Shown here piece after piece: positions 35,488 through 43,669 of a DNA stretch of 64,000 nt. The position numbers and the translations under genes are program-made. Origin of the DNA: Streptomyces sp. CA-278952 (GTDB lineage: Bacteria; Actinomycetota; Actinomycetes; Streptomycetales; Streptomycetaceae); contig NZ_CP112880.1 in assembly GCF_028747205.1 (NCBI RefSeq), positions 6,138,001 to 6,202,000 of the forward strand. Reading direction: 5' to 3'. Every line of letters begins with the position of its first letter. Within the stretch, counting starts at the first letter, position 1. The notes below the pieces were generated by a model. That model worked only from the letters and a program-made list of their open reading frames with translations. It searched no databases and was not told the DNA's origin.

Positions 35488-35578
35488 CCAGGCGTAGCAC
35501 CCCCTCAAAGGGCAGGCGTAGCACCCCCTCAAAGGGCAGGCGTAGCACCCCCTCAAAGGGCCAGGCGTAGCACCCGCT
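35488..35578. repeat. 24-bp tandem repeats copying the 3' end of the neighbouring GNAT gene
   Basis: GGCGTAGCACCCCCTCAAAG-type units lie at 35491-35514, 35515-35538 and 35539-35563, followed by a further GGCGTAGCACCCGCTCG that is the end of the minus-strand GNAT coding region. In gene orientation, each unit reads GGTGCTACGCCTG(G)CCCTTTGA, the last codons and stop of the gene. The array therefore consists of extra copies of the gene end. Confidence 0.85.
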
Positions 35579-36020
35579 CGTGGTCGTACATCTCCCCGGT
35601 CTCGACGAAGCCGCACCGCAGGTAGAAGCCCAACGGGGAACCCTCGCCCGGCACGACGCTGGTCACCAGCTCCCGCGCGTCCGGTCGGGACCGCACGTAC
35701 GCGGTCACCGAGTCCAACGCCGCCCGCCCGTATCCAAGGCCCTGGAACCGGCCGTCGATCAGCATGCGCCACAGGTAGAACGGCCAGGGAATGTCCGGAT
35801 TGCCGTTCGCCACGCCGTCAGCGAGGAGCACGAACCCGACCGGCTGCTCGCCGGCGTAGACTGCGCGCGGCCAGGGCGCGAGTTCCGGGTGCTCGGCGGC
35901 ATCGCGCAACGAGCGGGCCACACCGTCGACGAAGCCCTCCTGCCCGGCAGCCACCCGCAGGTTCAGCACGGCAGGCCGGTTGAGGTCGGTGATGGCACGG
36001 AGGGCGACAGGCTCGGACAT
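35553..36020 (-). CDS. GNAT acetyltransferase
   Basis: Acetyltransferase of 155 residues. The acetyl-CoA binding segment is FQGLGYGRAALDSVTAYV; the C-terminal part SPLGFYLRCGFVETGEMYDH is typical of diamine or GNAT-family enzymes. ATG at complement 36018-36020, preceded by GGTGG. The 3' end (RVLRLAL and stop) is the source unit of the tandem repeats at 35488-35578. Substrate unknown. Confidence 0.82.
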   Translation of the reverse strand: MSEPVALRAITDLNRPAVLNLRVAAGQEGFVDGVARSLRDAAEHPELAPWPRAVYAGEQPVGFVLLADGVANGNPDIPWPFYLWRMLIDGRFQGLGYGRAALDSVTAYVRSRPDARELVTSVVPGEGSPLGFYLRCGFVETGEMYDHERVLRLAL

Positions 36021-36084
36021 CGCGCCACCCTTGCCCAAGCGCTGCCTCCAGTCAAAGACTTTCCGAGGAACTCTGCGGGACGAG

Positions 36085-36122
36085 CGAGGGCCGCCACCCC
36101 CGGAAGGAGGCAGCGGCCCTCG
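36085..36122 (-). terminator. Terminator of glnA
   Basis: CGAGGGCCGC (36085-36094) and GCGGCCCTCG (36113-36122) form a perfect 10-bp stem, 37 bp after the glnA stop. Confidence 0.65.
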
Positions 36123-36159
36123 GCGTCTCGGGCGCGGGTGAGTCCGGCCCGTGGTGTTC

Positions 36160-37569
36160 CTAGATGTCGAAGTACAGCTCGAACTCGTGCGGGTGCGGCC
36201 GCAGCTGGATCGGGGCGATCTCGTGGGTGCGCTTGTAGTCGATCCACGTCTCGATCAGGTCCGACGTGAAGACGCCGCCCGCCTGGAGGTACTCGTTGTC
36301 CGCCTCCAGGGCGTCGAGCACGGCCGGGAGGGACGTCGGGACCTGCTGGACGTTGGCGTGCTCCTCGGGAGCCAGCTCGTAGAGGTCCTTGTCGATCGGC
36401 TCGGCCGGCTCGATCTTGTTCTTCACGCCGTCCAGGCCCGCCATCAGCAGGGCCGAGAACGCGAGGTACGGGTTCGAGGACGGGTCCGGGGCGCGGAACT
36501 CGACGCGCTTGGCCTTCGGGTTCGAGCCGGTGATCGGGATGCGCATCGCGGCGGAGCGGTTGCGCTGCGAGTACACCATGTTGACCGGGGCCTCGAAGCC
36601 GGGGACCAGGCGGTGGTAGGAGTTCACCGTCGGGTTGGTGAAGGCCAGCAGCGACGGGGCGTGCTTCAGGATGCCGCCGATGTAGTAGCGGGCCATGTCG
36701 GAGAGGCCGGCGTAACCCTGCTCGTCGTAGAAGAGCGGGACGCCGCCCTGCCACAGCGACTGGTGCACGTGCATGCCCGAGCCGTTGTCGCCGAAGATCG
36801 GCTTCGGCATGAAGGTCGCGGTCTTGCCGTTGCGCCAGGCGACGTTCTTCACGATGTACTTGAAGAGCATCAGGTCGTCGGCCGCGGCGAGCAGCGTGTT
36901 GAACTTGTAGTTGATCTCGGCCTGGCCGGCCGTGCCGACCTCGTGGTGCTGGCGCTCGACCTGGAGGCCGTTCTTGTCCAGCTCCAGGGAGATCTCGGCA
37001 CGCAGGTCGGCGAAGTGGTCGACCGGCGGGGTCGGGAAGTAGCCGCCCTTGTAACGGACCTTGTAGCCGCGGTTGTTCTCCTCCGACCCGGTGTTCCAGG
37101 CGCCGGCCTCGGAGTCGATGTGGTAGAAGCTCTCGTTCGCCGACGTCTGGAAGCGGACGTTGTCGAAGACGTAGAACTCGGCCTCCGGGCCGAAGTACGC
37201 GGTGTCCGCGAAGCCGGTCGAGGCGAGGTAGGCCTCGGCCTTCTTGGCGATGTTGCGCGGGTCACGGCTGTACTGCTCGCCCGTGATCGGGTCGTGGATG
37301 AAGAAGTTGATGTTGACGGTCTTGTCACGGCGGAAGGGGTCCACCCGAGCCGTCGACAGGTCCGCGCGCAGCGCCATGTCCGACTCGTGGATGGCCTGGA
37401 AGCCGCGGATCGACGAACCGTCGAAGGCCAGTTCCTCGGCCGGGTCGAAGGTCGCTGCCGGGATCGTGAAGTGCTGCATCACCCCGGGCAGGTCGCAGAA
37501 CCGGACATCGATGAACTTGACGTCGTTGTCCGCTACGTACTTCTGCACTTCGTCGGCGTTCTGGAACAT
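36160..37569 (-). CDS. glnA: Glutamine synthetase type I
   Basis: Dodecameric GSI of 469 residues, the standard length. The start ATG (complement 37567-37569) gives [19 protein letters not shown] and has GGAGGAG upstream. Motifs: DGSSIRGFQ, the metal segment [24 protein letters not shown], and the adenylylation-type region with [17 protein letters not shown] near the C-terminus (Tyr in DLYEL). A GlnR box lies about 98-135 bp upstream. It catalyses ATP-dependent amidation of glutamate and is the main ammonium-assimilating enzyme, beside glnII 8 kb away. Confidence 0.97.
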   Translation of the reverse strand: MFQNADEVQKYVADNDVKFIDVRFCDLPGVMQHFTIPAATFDPAEELAFDGSSIRGFQAIHESDMALRADLSTARVDPFRRDKTVNINFFIHDPITGEQYSRDPRNIAKKAEAYLASTGFADTAYFGPEAEFYVFDNVRFQTSANESFYHIDSEAGAWNTGSEENNRGYKVRYKGGYFPTPPVDHFADLRAEISLELDKNGLQVERQHHEVGTAGQAEINYKFNTLLAAADDLMLFKYIVKNVAWRNGKTATFMPKPIFGDNGSGMHVHQSLWQGGVPLFYDEQGYAGLSDMARYYIGGILKHAPSLLAFTNPTVNSYHRLVPGFEAPVNMVYSQRNRSAAMRIPITGSNPKAKRVEFRAPDPSSNPYLAFSALLMAGLDGVKNKIEPAEPIDKDLYELAPEEHANVQQVPTSLPAVLDALEADNEYLQAGGVFTSDLIETWIDYKRTHEIAPIQLRPHPHEFELYFDI

Positions 37570-37666
37570 CCAACTCCTCCTACTCCCGGCCCGGGAGGGA
37601 CGGGGTTGAACCTCGTGGTGCGGCCAGTGCGGTGGCACACGCTGGACCCGACCATAGGCAGGCGTG

Positions 37667-37704
37667 ATTTCTCAAGCGTGACCCATTTGTTTCGCCCAAG
37701 TTAA
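37667..37704 (-). promoter_or_regulatory. GlnR box upstream of glnA
   Basis: On the minus strand: TTAAC-n6-GAAAC-n6-GTCAC-n6-GAAAT, with exact 6-bp spacers, an excellent match to the GlnR a-b-a-b consensus. It lies 98 bp upstream of the start codon. Confidence 0.85.
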
Positions 37705-37790
37705 CCGGGGCGGTGGCGGGCGGCATCTCCGCGACTGTTTCCGATGCCCCGCCCGGCCGGAGGTAAACGCGGGCGCAGTACCGTGGACGG

Positions 37791-38258
37791 GTGGACAACA
37801 GGCAAGCAATCGGATCGTGGCTCTCGGGGCCCCGCGCGGCCGCCGAGGAGATGGGCGCCGACTTCGGCTACCGGGGCAAGGGACTGGGGCTGCCCGAGGA
37901 GGGGCCCGGCTCGGTCGCTCCGCTCGGACGGCGCTTCGGGGCCCTCTTCATCGACTGGTCGCTCTGCATGGTGATCGCATACGGGCTGCTCGCTCGCGGT
38001 GACCAGCAGGCGGCGGGGAACTGGGCGCTCGGGGTCTTCCTCGTGATGAGCCTGCTGACCCTCGGCACCATCGGCTGCACGCCCGGGAAGCGACTCCTGG
38101 GCGTCCGGGTGGTCGCCGACGACGGTGGACGGCTCGGGTTCGTGCGGGTCGTCGTGCGGACCGTCCTGCTCCTGCTCGTCATCCCCGCGCTGGTCTGGGA
38201 CCGCGACGGGCGCGGACTGCACGACCGGCTGTCGCGTGCCGTGCAGGTCCGGATGTGA
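37791..38258 (+). CDS. RDD-family membrane protein
   Basis: Small membrane protein of 155 residues. GTG start (MDNRQAIGSWLSGPRAAAEE). The RDD signature is in PLGRRFGALFIDWSLC; membrane helices about 50-70 (LFIDWSLCMVIAYGLLA), 78-100 and 115-135. GKRLLGVRVVADDGGR separates them. Function unknown; RDD proteins are suspected transport accessories. The divergent region shares its promoters with glnA. Confidence 0.85.
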   Translation: MDNRQAIGSWLSGPRAAAEEMGADFGYRGKGLGLPEEGPGSVAPLGRRFGALFIDWSLCMVIAYGLLARGDQQAAGNWALGVFLVMSLLTLGTIGCTPGKRLLGVRVVADDGGRLGFVRVVVRTVLLLLVIPALVWDRDGRGLHDRLSRAVQVRM

Positions 38259-38349
38259 CATCCCCGGTACAGGCATGAGGGGCCGGATGGGACATCCCCA
38301 GTACGAGCCTGAGAACCGGATATGACGCCCCCGGTACGGACGTGAGAAA
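38249..38349. repeat. Three 33-bp imperfect repeats at the end of the RDD gene
   Basis: Copies at 38249-38282, 38283-38315 and 38316-38349 share CCGGATxxGACxxCCCCxGTACxxxCxTGAG. The first copy includes the final codons and stop of the RDD gene. Confidence 0.7.
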
Positions 38350-38394
38350 CGGGGCGGCCCCGGGACCGTTCACCGGTCCGGGGCCGCCCCGTTT
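38347..38394. terminator. Bidirectional terminator between RDD and DUF4191 genes
   Basis: A 17-bp perfect stem AAACGGGGCGGCCCCGG / CCGGGGCCGCCCCGTTT, extended by an ACCG/CGGT inner stem with one bulge. A-run and T-run flanks serve both convergent genes. Confidence 0.85.
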
Positions 38395-38411
38395 CACGTC
38401 TGTCGCCGTGG

Positions 38412-39119
38412 TCAGCGCATCTTCCCGCCGCGCGGCATCCGCATGCCCTTGGGCATCGGGCCCTTCGGCAGCGGCATGTTGCTCATCAGGTCGCCCATGG
38501 CGCGCAGCCGGTCGTTGGTGGAGGTCACCTGCGGGCCGGTCAGGACGCGGGGGAGCTTCAGCATCTTGGTGCGGACCTTCTTCAGCGGCACCTGGCCCTC
38601 GCCGTTGCCGACGATGATGTCGTGCACCGGCACGTCCACCACGATGCGGGCCATCTTCTTCTTCTCGGCCGCCAGCAGGCTCTTCACCCGGTTCGGGTTG
38701 CCCTCGGCCACCAGGACGATGCCGGCCTTGCCGACCGCCCGGTGGACGACGTCCTGGCTGCGGTTCATCGCCACCGCGGGCGTGGTGGTCCAGCCGCGCC
38801 CGACCCGGTCCAGGACGGCGGCCGCCGCTCCGGGCTGGCCCTCCATCTGTCCGAAGGCCGCCCGCTCGGCGCGCCGGCCGAAGATGATCGCCATCGCGAG
38901 GATGGCCAGGACGAAGCCCAGGATGCCCAGATAGACCGGGTGTCCGATCGCGAAGCCGATGCCGAGGAGGACACCGAACGTGACGATTCCGACACCCGCG
39001 ACGACAAGACCGATCTTGCTGTCGGTCCGCCTGGTCATCTTGTAGGTCAGGGCGATCTGCTTGAGCCGCCCTGCGTTCTCGGCGCTGTCCGCGCCTTCAG
39101 TTTTTGCCTTCCTCGCCAT
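38412..39119 (-). CDS. DUF4191 family membrane protein
   Basis: Protein of 235 residues with a charged N-terminus (MARKAKTEGADSAENAGRLK), two adjacent membrane helices (about 36-60 and 65-85) and a long cytoplasmic C-terminal domain ending in a Met/Pro/Gly/Arg-rich tail. The layout is that of DUF4191 proteins found next to lipA in many actinobacteria. No catalytic motif is seen and function is unknown. Confidence 0.85.
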   Translation of the reverse strand: MARKAKTEGADSAENAGRLKQIALTYKMTRRTDSKIGLVVAGVGIVTFGVLLGIGFAIGHPVYLGILGFVLAILAMAIIFGRRAERAAFGQMEGQPGAAAAVLDRVGRGWTTTPAVAMNRSQDVVHRAVGKAGIVLVAEGNPNRVKSLLAAEKKKMARIVVDVPVHDIIVGNGEGQVPLKKVRTKMLKLPRVLTGPQVTSTNDRLRAMGDLMSNMPLPKGPMPKGMRMPRGGKMR

Positions 39120-39149
39120 GTTCTGAAGTTTACGTGGCGTGGGAGCGAC

Positions 39150-39350
39150 CTAGGAACGGTGGTCGGCCACGGCTTCCAGCACGTGCTGGGCCTCCACCCG
39201 GTCCTTGGCGCGGCGGCGGTCCTCCAGGACGGCCGTCCAGGCGTTGCGGCGGGCGGTGCGCTGGCCGCTGCTCAGCAGCAGCGACTCGACGGCGCGCAGG
39301 GCGGTGGTGACGGACGGAAGGGCGTGGGCGCGGACCGGTGCGGCCTGCAT
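39150..39350 (-). CDS. Small hypothetical protein (66 aa)
   Basis: Frame of 66 codons (MQAAPVRAHALPSVTTALRA...LEAVADHRS), probably helical and Ala/Arg-rich. Its position between DUF4191 and lipA matches a small gene at the same place in S. coelicolor. No motif; ribosome site weak. Confidence 0.55.
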   Translation of the reverse strand: MQAAPVRAHALPSVTTALRAVESLLLSSGQRTARRNAWTAVLEDRRRAKDRVEAQHVLEAVADHRS

Positions 39351-39463
39351 CGTGGTGTTCCCCCTCGGAACGGATGCGCCATCGGGGGCGCGGATGAGTG
39401 TGGGAAGCGGGTGTCGGCGGCGGCTGCTGGAGTCGCCGCCGCACGTGTACTCAGGGTCACTGC

Positions 39464-39502
39464 TTGGTGTTACCAGCGCATGACCGGGCGGTCAAACACC
39501 AA
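39464..39502. promoter_or_regulatory. Nested inverted repeat upstream of the 66-aa gene
   Basis: Outer arms TTGGTGTT (39464-39471) and AACACCAA (39495-39502) enclose an inner TGACC-GGGC-GGTCA (39481-39494). Symmetry at two scales suggests a regulator site; the outer and inner repeats are off-centre to each other. Confidence 0.35.
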
Positions 39503-39531
39503 TGAAGCCTTGATTCCGGTGCCGCGCACGC

Positions 39532-39583
39532 CGAAGCGGTCCGTACGCGTCCCCGACCTGCGGGGAGCGTCCGGACCGCTTCG
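39532..39583 (-). terminator. Terminator of lipA
   Basis: CGAAGCGGTCCG and CGGACCGCTTCG are perfect 12-bp arms; inside them ACGC-CCCC pairs with GGGG-GCGT. It lies 40 bp downstream of the lipA stop. Confidence 0.7.
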
Positions 39584-39622
39584 ACGGTGCGGTTACTGCG
39601 CGGGGTGCGCTCGTGAGCGGAT

Positions 39623-40603
39623 TCACACGGCCTGTGCGGCCTGAGCGCTCCCGGCGGCGGCTACGCCGCGCGCCTCCATCGCCTGCTGGAAGAGACGTCC
39701 CGCGCGGTACGAGGACCGCACCAGCGGGCCCGACATCACGCCGGAGTAGCCGATCGCGTCGGCCTCGTCCTTCAGCTCGACGAACTCGTGCGGCTTCACC
39801 CAGCGCTCGACCGGGTGGTGCCGTACCGAGGGGCGCAGGTACTGCGTAATCGTGATGAGCTCGCAACCTGCGTCGTGCAGGTCCTGGAGCGCCTCGCTGA
39901 CTTCCTCGCGGGTCTCGCCCATGCCGAGGATCAGGTTCGACTTGGTGATCAGACCGGCCTCGCGGGCCCGGGTGATGACCTCCAGGGAGCGCTCGTAACG
40001 GAAGCCGGGGCGGATCCGCTTGAAGATCCGCGGCACCGTCTCCACGTTGTGCGCGAGCACCTCGGGGCGCGAGGAGAAGACCTCGGCGAGCTGCTCGGGC
40101 TCGGCGTTGAAGTCGGGGATCAGCAGCTCGACCTTGGTCGCGCCCGCCTCCCGCTCCGCGGTGAGCGTGTGGATCTGGCGGACGGTCTCGGCGTACAGCC
40201 AGGCACCGCCGTCCTCCAGGTCGTCGCGGGCGACGCCGGTGATGGTGGCGTAGTTCAGGTCCATCTTGACGACCGACTCGCCGACGCGGCGGGGCTCGTC
40301 ACGGTCCAGCGCCTGGGGCTTGCCCGTGTCGATCTGGCAGAAGTCGCAGCGCCGGGTGCACTGGTCGCCGCCGATGAGGAAGGTGGCCTCGCGGTCCTCC
40401 CAGCACTCGAAGATGTTGGGGCAGCCCGCCTCCTGGCAGACCGTGTGCAGCCCTTCGCCCTTCACCAGCTGCTGCAGCTGCTTGTACTCGGGGCCCATCT
40501 TCGCCCGCGTTTTGATCCACTCGGGCTTGCGCTCGATGGGGGTCTGGCTGTTCCGGACCTCCAGGCGCAGCATCTTGCGCCCGTCGGGTGCGACAGCGGA
40601 CAC
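39623..40603 (-). CDS. lipA: Lipoyl synthase
   Basis: Radical SAM enzyme of 326 residues that inserts two sulfurs into octanoyl groups on lipoyl domains. The auxiliary 4Fe-4S cluster motif is Cys56, Cys61, Cys67 ([12 protein letters not shown]) and the SAM cluster motif is Cys82, Cys86, Cys89 (CTRRCDFC). The C-terminal Ser of the RSSYRAG motif, which ligates the auxiliary cluster, is present. GTG start with GGGGAG upstream. It acts after LipB, encoded 235 bp upstream, on the E2 protein encoded at 52520-54379. The gap before it carries short GATGCGCGAG direct repeats. Confidence 0.96.
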   Translation of the reverse strand: MSAVAPDGRKMLRLEVRNSQTPIERKPEWIKTRAKMGPEYKQLQQLVKGEGLHTVCQEAGCPNIFECWEDREATFLIGGDQCTRRCDFCQIDTGKPQALDRDEPRRVGESVVKMDLNYATITGVARDDLEDGGAWLYAETVRQIHTLTAEREAGATKVELLIPDFNAEPEQLAEVFSSRPEVLAHNVETVPRIFKRIRPGFRYERSLEVITRAREAGLITKSNLILGMGETREEVSEALQDLHDAGCELITITQYLRPSVRHHPVERWVKPHEFVELKDEADAIGYSGVMSGPLVRSSYRAGRLFQQAMEARGVAAAGSAQAAQAV

Positions 40604-40838
40604 TCCGGCTCCCCTTTGCTCTCTGCTGCATTGGATTCGCGTCGGGTTCGCGTGGGATGCGCGAGCGATGCGCGAGGGAATCGCTTGGGATTCTTTGGCG
40701 AACACCAGGGTACGCCCGTACATCAAACGGCCTTACGCCTGCCCAACCTGCGGCCGACGGGGCCTATTCCCCGGCCGGTGGCGACGGTCGGGGCTACTGG
40801 CCGGTAGGGCCGGTAGGGCCGATACGGCCTGTGCACGC

Positions 40839-41672
40839 CTAGGCGGGGGCCGGAGTCGGAGCCGTGGTCGTGGCCGTGGTCTCCGGCCGCTCGATCACGC
40901 GCGGCGCGAGTTCCGCGTTCTCCAGGACGTCCCGCAGGTGCTTCTCCGCGACCGGCAGCACCTCCTCGATGGTGACCTCCCGGCCCAGCTCGTTGGAGAG
41001 GGACGTGACACCCGCGTCGCGGATGCCGCACGGCACGATCCGGTCGAACCAGGTGTTGTCCGGGTTCACGTTGAGGGCGAAGCCGTGCATCGTGACGCCC
41101 TTGGCGACCCGGATCCCGATCGCGGCCAGCTTGCGGTCCTCGCGGCGCTGGCCGGCGTTGGACGGGGCGTACTCGGGGCCGTTCAGCCGCGGGTCGAACT
41201 CCTCGTCCTGGAGCCTCGGGTCGAAGTCCAGCGAGAGGCCGCCCAGCGCCTGGCGCCGGGCGACCGGGTCGCCGAGCACCCAGACGCCGCTGCGGCCCTC
41301 GACCCGGGAGGTCTCCACGCCGAAGTCGGCGGCCGTGCGGATCAGCGCGTCCTCCAGCCGGCGGATGTGCGCGACGACGTCGACCGGGCGCGGCAGCTTC
41401 TGGATCGGGTAGCCGACGAGCTGCCCGGGGCCGTGCCAGGTGATCTTCCCGCCGCGGTCCACGTCGATGACCGGGGTGCCGTCCAGCGGACGCTCGCTCT
41501 CCGCCGTGCGACGCCCCGCGGTGTAGACGGGCGGGTGCTCCAGGAGCAGACAGGTGTCCGGCACCCGGTCCTCGAACCGGTCGGCGTGCACCTCGCGCTG
41601 CTTCTGCCAAGCCTCCGTGTATGCGACGGCCTGTTCGCCGAAGCCCAGACGGACGAACCGCAGTTCGCTCAC
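40839..41672 (-). CDS. lipB: Octanoyltransferase
   Basis: Transfers octanoyl from acyl-carrier protein to lipoyl domains; 277 residues from a GTG (complement 41670-41672) giving [14 protein letters not shown]. Motifs: [30 protein letters not shown], the catalytic Lys in [15 protein letters not shown] and the Cys in VPCGIRD. A ~35-residue insert between GVWVLGDPV and RKLAAIG (with SLDFDPR and EYAPSNAG) is typical of streptomycete LipB. It precedes lipA and is divergent from a regulator gene. Confidence 0.95.
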   Translation of the reverse strand: MSELRFVRLGFGEQAVAYTEAWQKQREVHADRFEDRVPDTCLLLEHPPVYTAGRRTAESERPLDGTPVIDVDRGGKITWHGPGQLVGYPIQKLPRPVDVVAHIRRLEDALIRTAADFGVETSRVEGRSGVWVLGDPVARRQALGGLSLDFDPRLQDEEFDPRLNGPEYAPSNAGQRREDRKLAAIGIRVAKGVTMHGFALNVNPDNTWFDRIVPCGIRDAGVTSLSNELGREVTIEEVLPVAEKHLRDVLENAELAPRVIERPETTATTTAPTPAPA

Positions 41673-42007
41673 CGATGCCTCCCTACGTGGGTCCCGGGTG
41701 CCCGGAGGGGTGTCCCCGGGGTGTCGGAACCCTGCACTGATCGCGCCCGCATCCACTGTACGACCGCCGCCCGAACGGCCCCCCGGCAGGTGCGGGGGCA
41801 GGTGCGGGGGGCCGGTCCCGGGACGGCCGCGGCCCCGGCCCGGGCCGCCCACGGGCCGGACGTTTCCGTCAGCTCCGCCCGGAATCCTCACACGATCGGA
41901 TGAACGTGGAGCAAAGGGTGGCTGTCACCGCTCCGGTGGCCGCTAAATTCGCGCCGTTCCCATGAGGGCTGCCCGTCCGGCCCCGAAGGCAGGAGACCGT
42001 ACAGCTG

Positions 42008-43621
42008 ATGTCGGAACGACCCCCGCAGCGCACGCCCAACCGCAGACTCGCCTCACTCATCGCGGAAGCCGGCTTCTCGCACGCCGGCCTGGCCCGCCGG
42101 GTCGATCAGCTCGGCCTCGAACACGGCCTCGACCTGCGGTACGACAAAACCTCGGTCACTCGCTGGCTGCGGGGGCAGCAGCCGCGCGGCACCACGCCCG
42201 CGCTGATCGCCGAGGTGTTCACCCGGCGGCTCGGGCGGCGGCTCTCCGCGCAGGACCTCGGGCTCGACGCCTGCGCGCCCGTCTACGCGGGGCTGGAGTT
42301 CGCGGCCACCCCGACCGAGGCGGTCGACATCGTCAGCGGCCTCTGGCGCAAGGACTCCGGCACCCACGTCGAGCTGCGCAAGATCGCCTTCACCCCGGCC
42401 GGGCTCGTCGTCCCCAGCCGTGACTGGCTGATCGGCCGGGCCGACGAATGGGTGGCCCGGGACGGAGCCGCCGCCCGCCGGGCCGGGGGAGAGGCCGCGG
42501 CCCCCTCGCCCGGCCGCCCGGACGGGGCGCCGCGCACCGAGGCCCGCGGGCTCCCGCGCCCGGCCATCGGGCCGGGGCGGCCCACGCCCCCGGGCCCGTC
42601 CGCCACCCACCCTTCGGTTACGCATCCACCCGCCACGCATCCGCCCGCCGGGGCGTCGCCCGGGACCGGGGCGCTGCCCATGGTCCCGCGCCAGCGCCAG
42701 ACGGACCGCGGCCCCGGCCAGCGGGTCGGCGGCGGGGACGTCGCCGCGCTGCGCTCGGTCGGCGAGCTGTTCCGCACCCTCGACCACGCCTACGGCGGCG
42801 GCCATGCCCGGCAGGCCCTCGTGCGGTATCTGGAGCACGAGGCCGAGCCGATGCTCCGGGGCACCTACGGCGAGTCCACCGGACGGCGGCTGTTCGCCGC
42901 GGTGGCCGACCTGACCCGGCTGGCCGGCTGGACCTCGTACGACATCGCCGCCCACGGCCTGGCCCAGCGGTACTTCGTCCAGGCGCTGCGACTCGCCCAG
43001 GCCGCCGGCGACCGTGCGTACGGCGCCTACGTCCTGATCACGATGAGCCGCCAGGCGGTCTACCTCGGGCACGGCAGGGAGGCCGTGCAGCTCGCCCGCG
43101 TGGCCCAGCAGGGCGTCGGCTCGGCCGCCCCGCTCCTCGTCCAGGCGCTGCTGCACGCGGTCGAGGCGCGCGGGCACGGCGTGCTCGGTGAGGCGCGCTC
43201 CTGCACCGCCGCCCTGACCCGGGCCGAACACGCCCTGGCGACCGCGCGCCCCGGCGACGAGGTGCCGCACTGGGCCCGCACCTTCGACGAGGCGCAGCTC
43301 GCCGACGAGCTGGGCCACTGCCATCGCGACCTCCAGCAGTGGCGGGCCGCCGCCCAGCACGCCGAGCGGTCGCTCCAACTGCGCGCACCGGCGTACGCCC
43401 GGAGCAGGCTGTTCTGCCGGGTGGTCCTCGCCTCGGCCCGGCTGGGTCTGGGCGAGCTGGACCAGGCCTGCCTGCTGGGCGCGGAGGCGGCCCAGCAGGC
43501 GGCCGAGATGCGCTCGGTGCGCGCCACGGAGTACGTACGCGCCTTCGAGCGCAGCCTGGAGCCCTACCGGGACGCGGTCGCCGTACGCGGCTACCGCGAC
43601 CGGGTCGCCGCCCTCGGCTGA
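42008..43621 (+). CDS. NsdA-like regulatory protein with helical repeats
   Basis: Protein of 537 residues. The N-terminal ~90 residues resemble a helix-turn-helix ([23 protein letters not shown], then DKTSVTRWLRGQQPRG). A Pro/His-rich linker (about 185-235, with HPSVTHPPATHPPAG) joins it to a C-terminal TPR-like helical region (LAQRYFVQALRLAQAAGDRA onwards). This order is found in the NsdA group of Streptomyces regulators of development and antibiotics. ATG at 42008 with AGGAGA 11 bp upstream. The 335-bp divergent gap to lipB shows no other gene. Function not known. Confidence 0.75.
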   Translation: MSERPPQRTPNRRLASLIAEAGFSHAGLARRVDQLGLEHGLDLRYDKTSVTRWLRGQQPRGTTPALIAEVFTRRLGRRLSAQDLGLDACAPVYAGLEFAATPTEAVDIVSGLWRKDSGTHVELRKIAFTPAGLVVPSRDWLIGRADEWVARDGAAARRAGGEAAAPSPGRPDGAPRTEARGLPRPAIGPGRPTPPGPSATHPSVTHPPATHPPAGASPGTGALPMVPRQRQTDRGPGQRVGGGDVAALRSVGELFRTLDHAYGGGHARQALVRYLEHEAEPMLRGTYGESTGRRLFAAVADLTRLAGWTSYDIAAHGLAQRYFVQALRLAQAAGDRAYGAYVLITMSRQAVYLGHGREAVQLARVAQQGVGSAAPLLVQALLHAVEARGHGVLGEARSCTAALTRAEHALATARPGDEVPHWARTFDEAQLADELGHCHRDLQQWRAAAQHAERSLQLRAPAYARSRLFCRVVLASARLGLGELDQACLLGAEAAQQAAEMRSVRATEYVRAFERSLEPYRDAVAVRGYRDRVAALG

Positions 43622-43669
43622 CCCGGCCGGGGCGCGGTTGGGGCACGGCAAGGGGCGCGGCCGGTTGTG

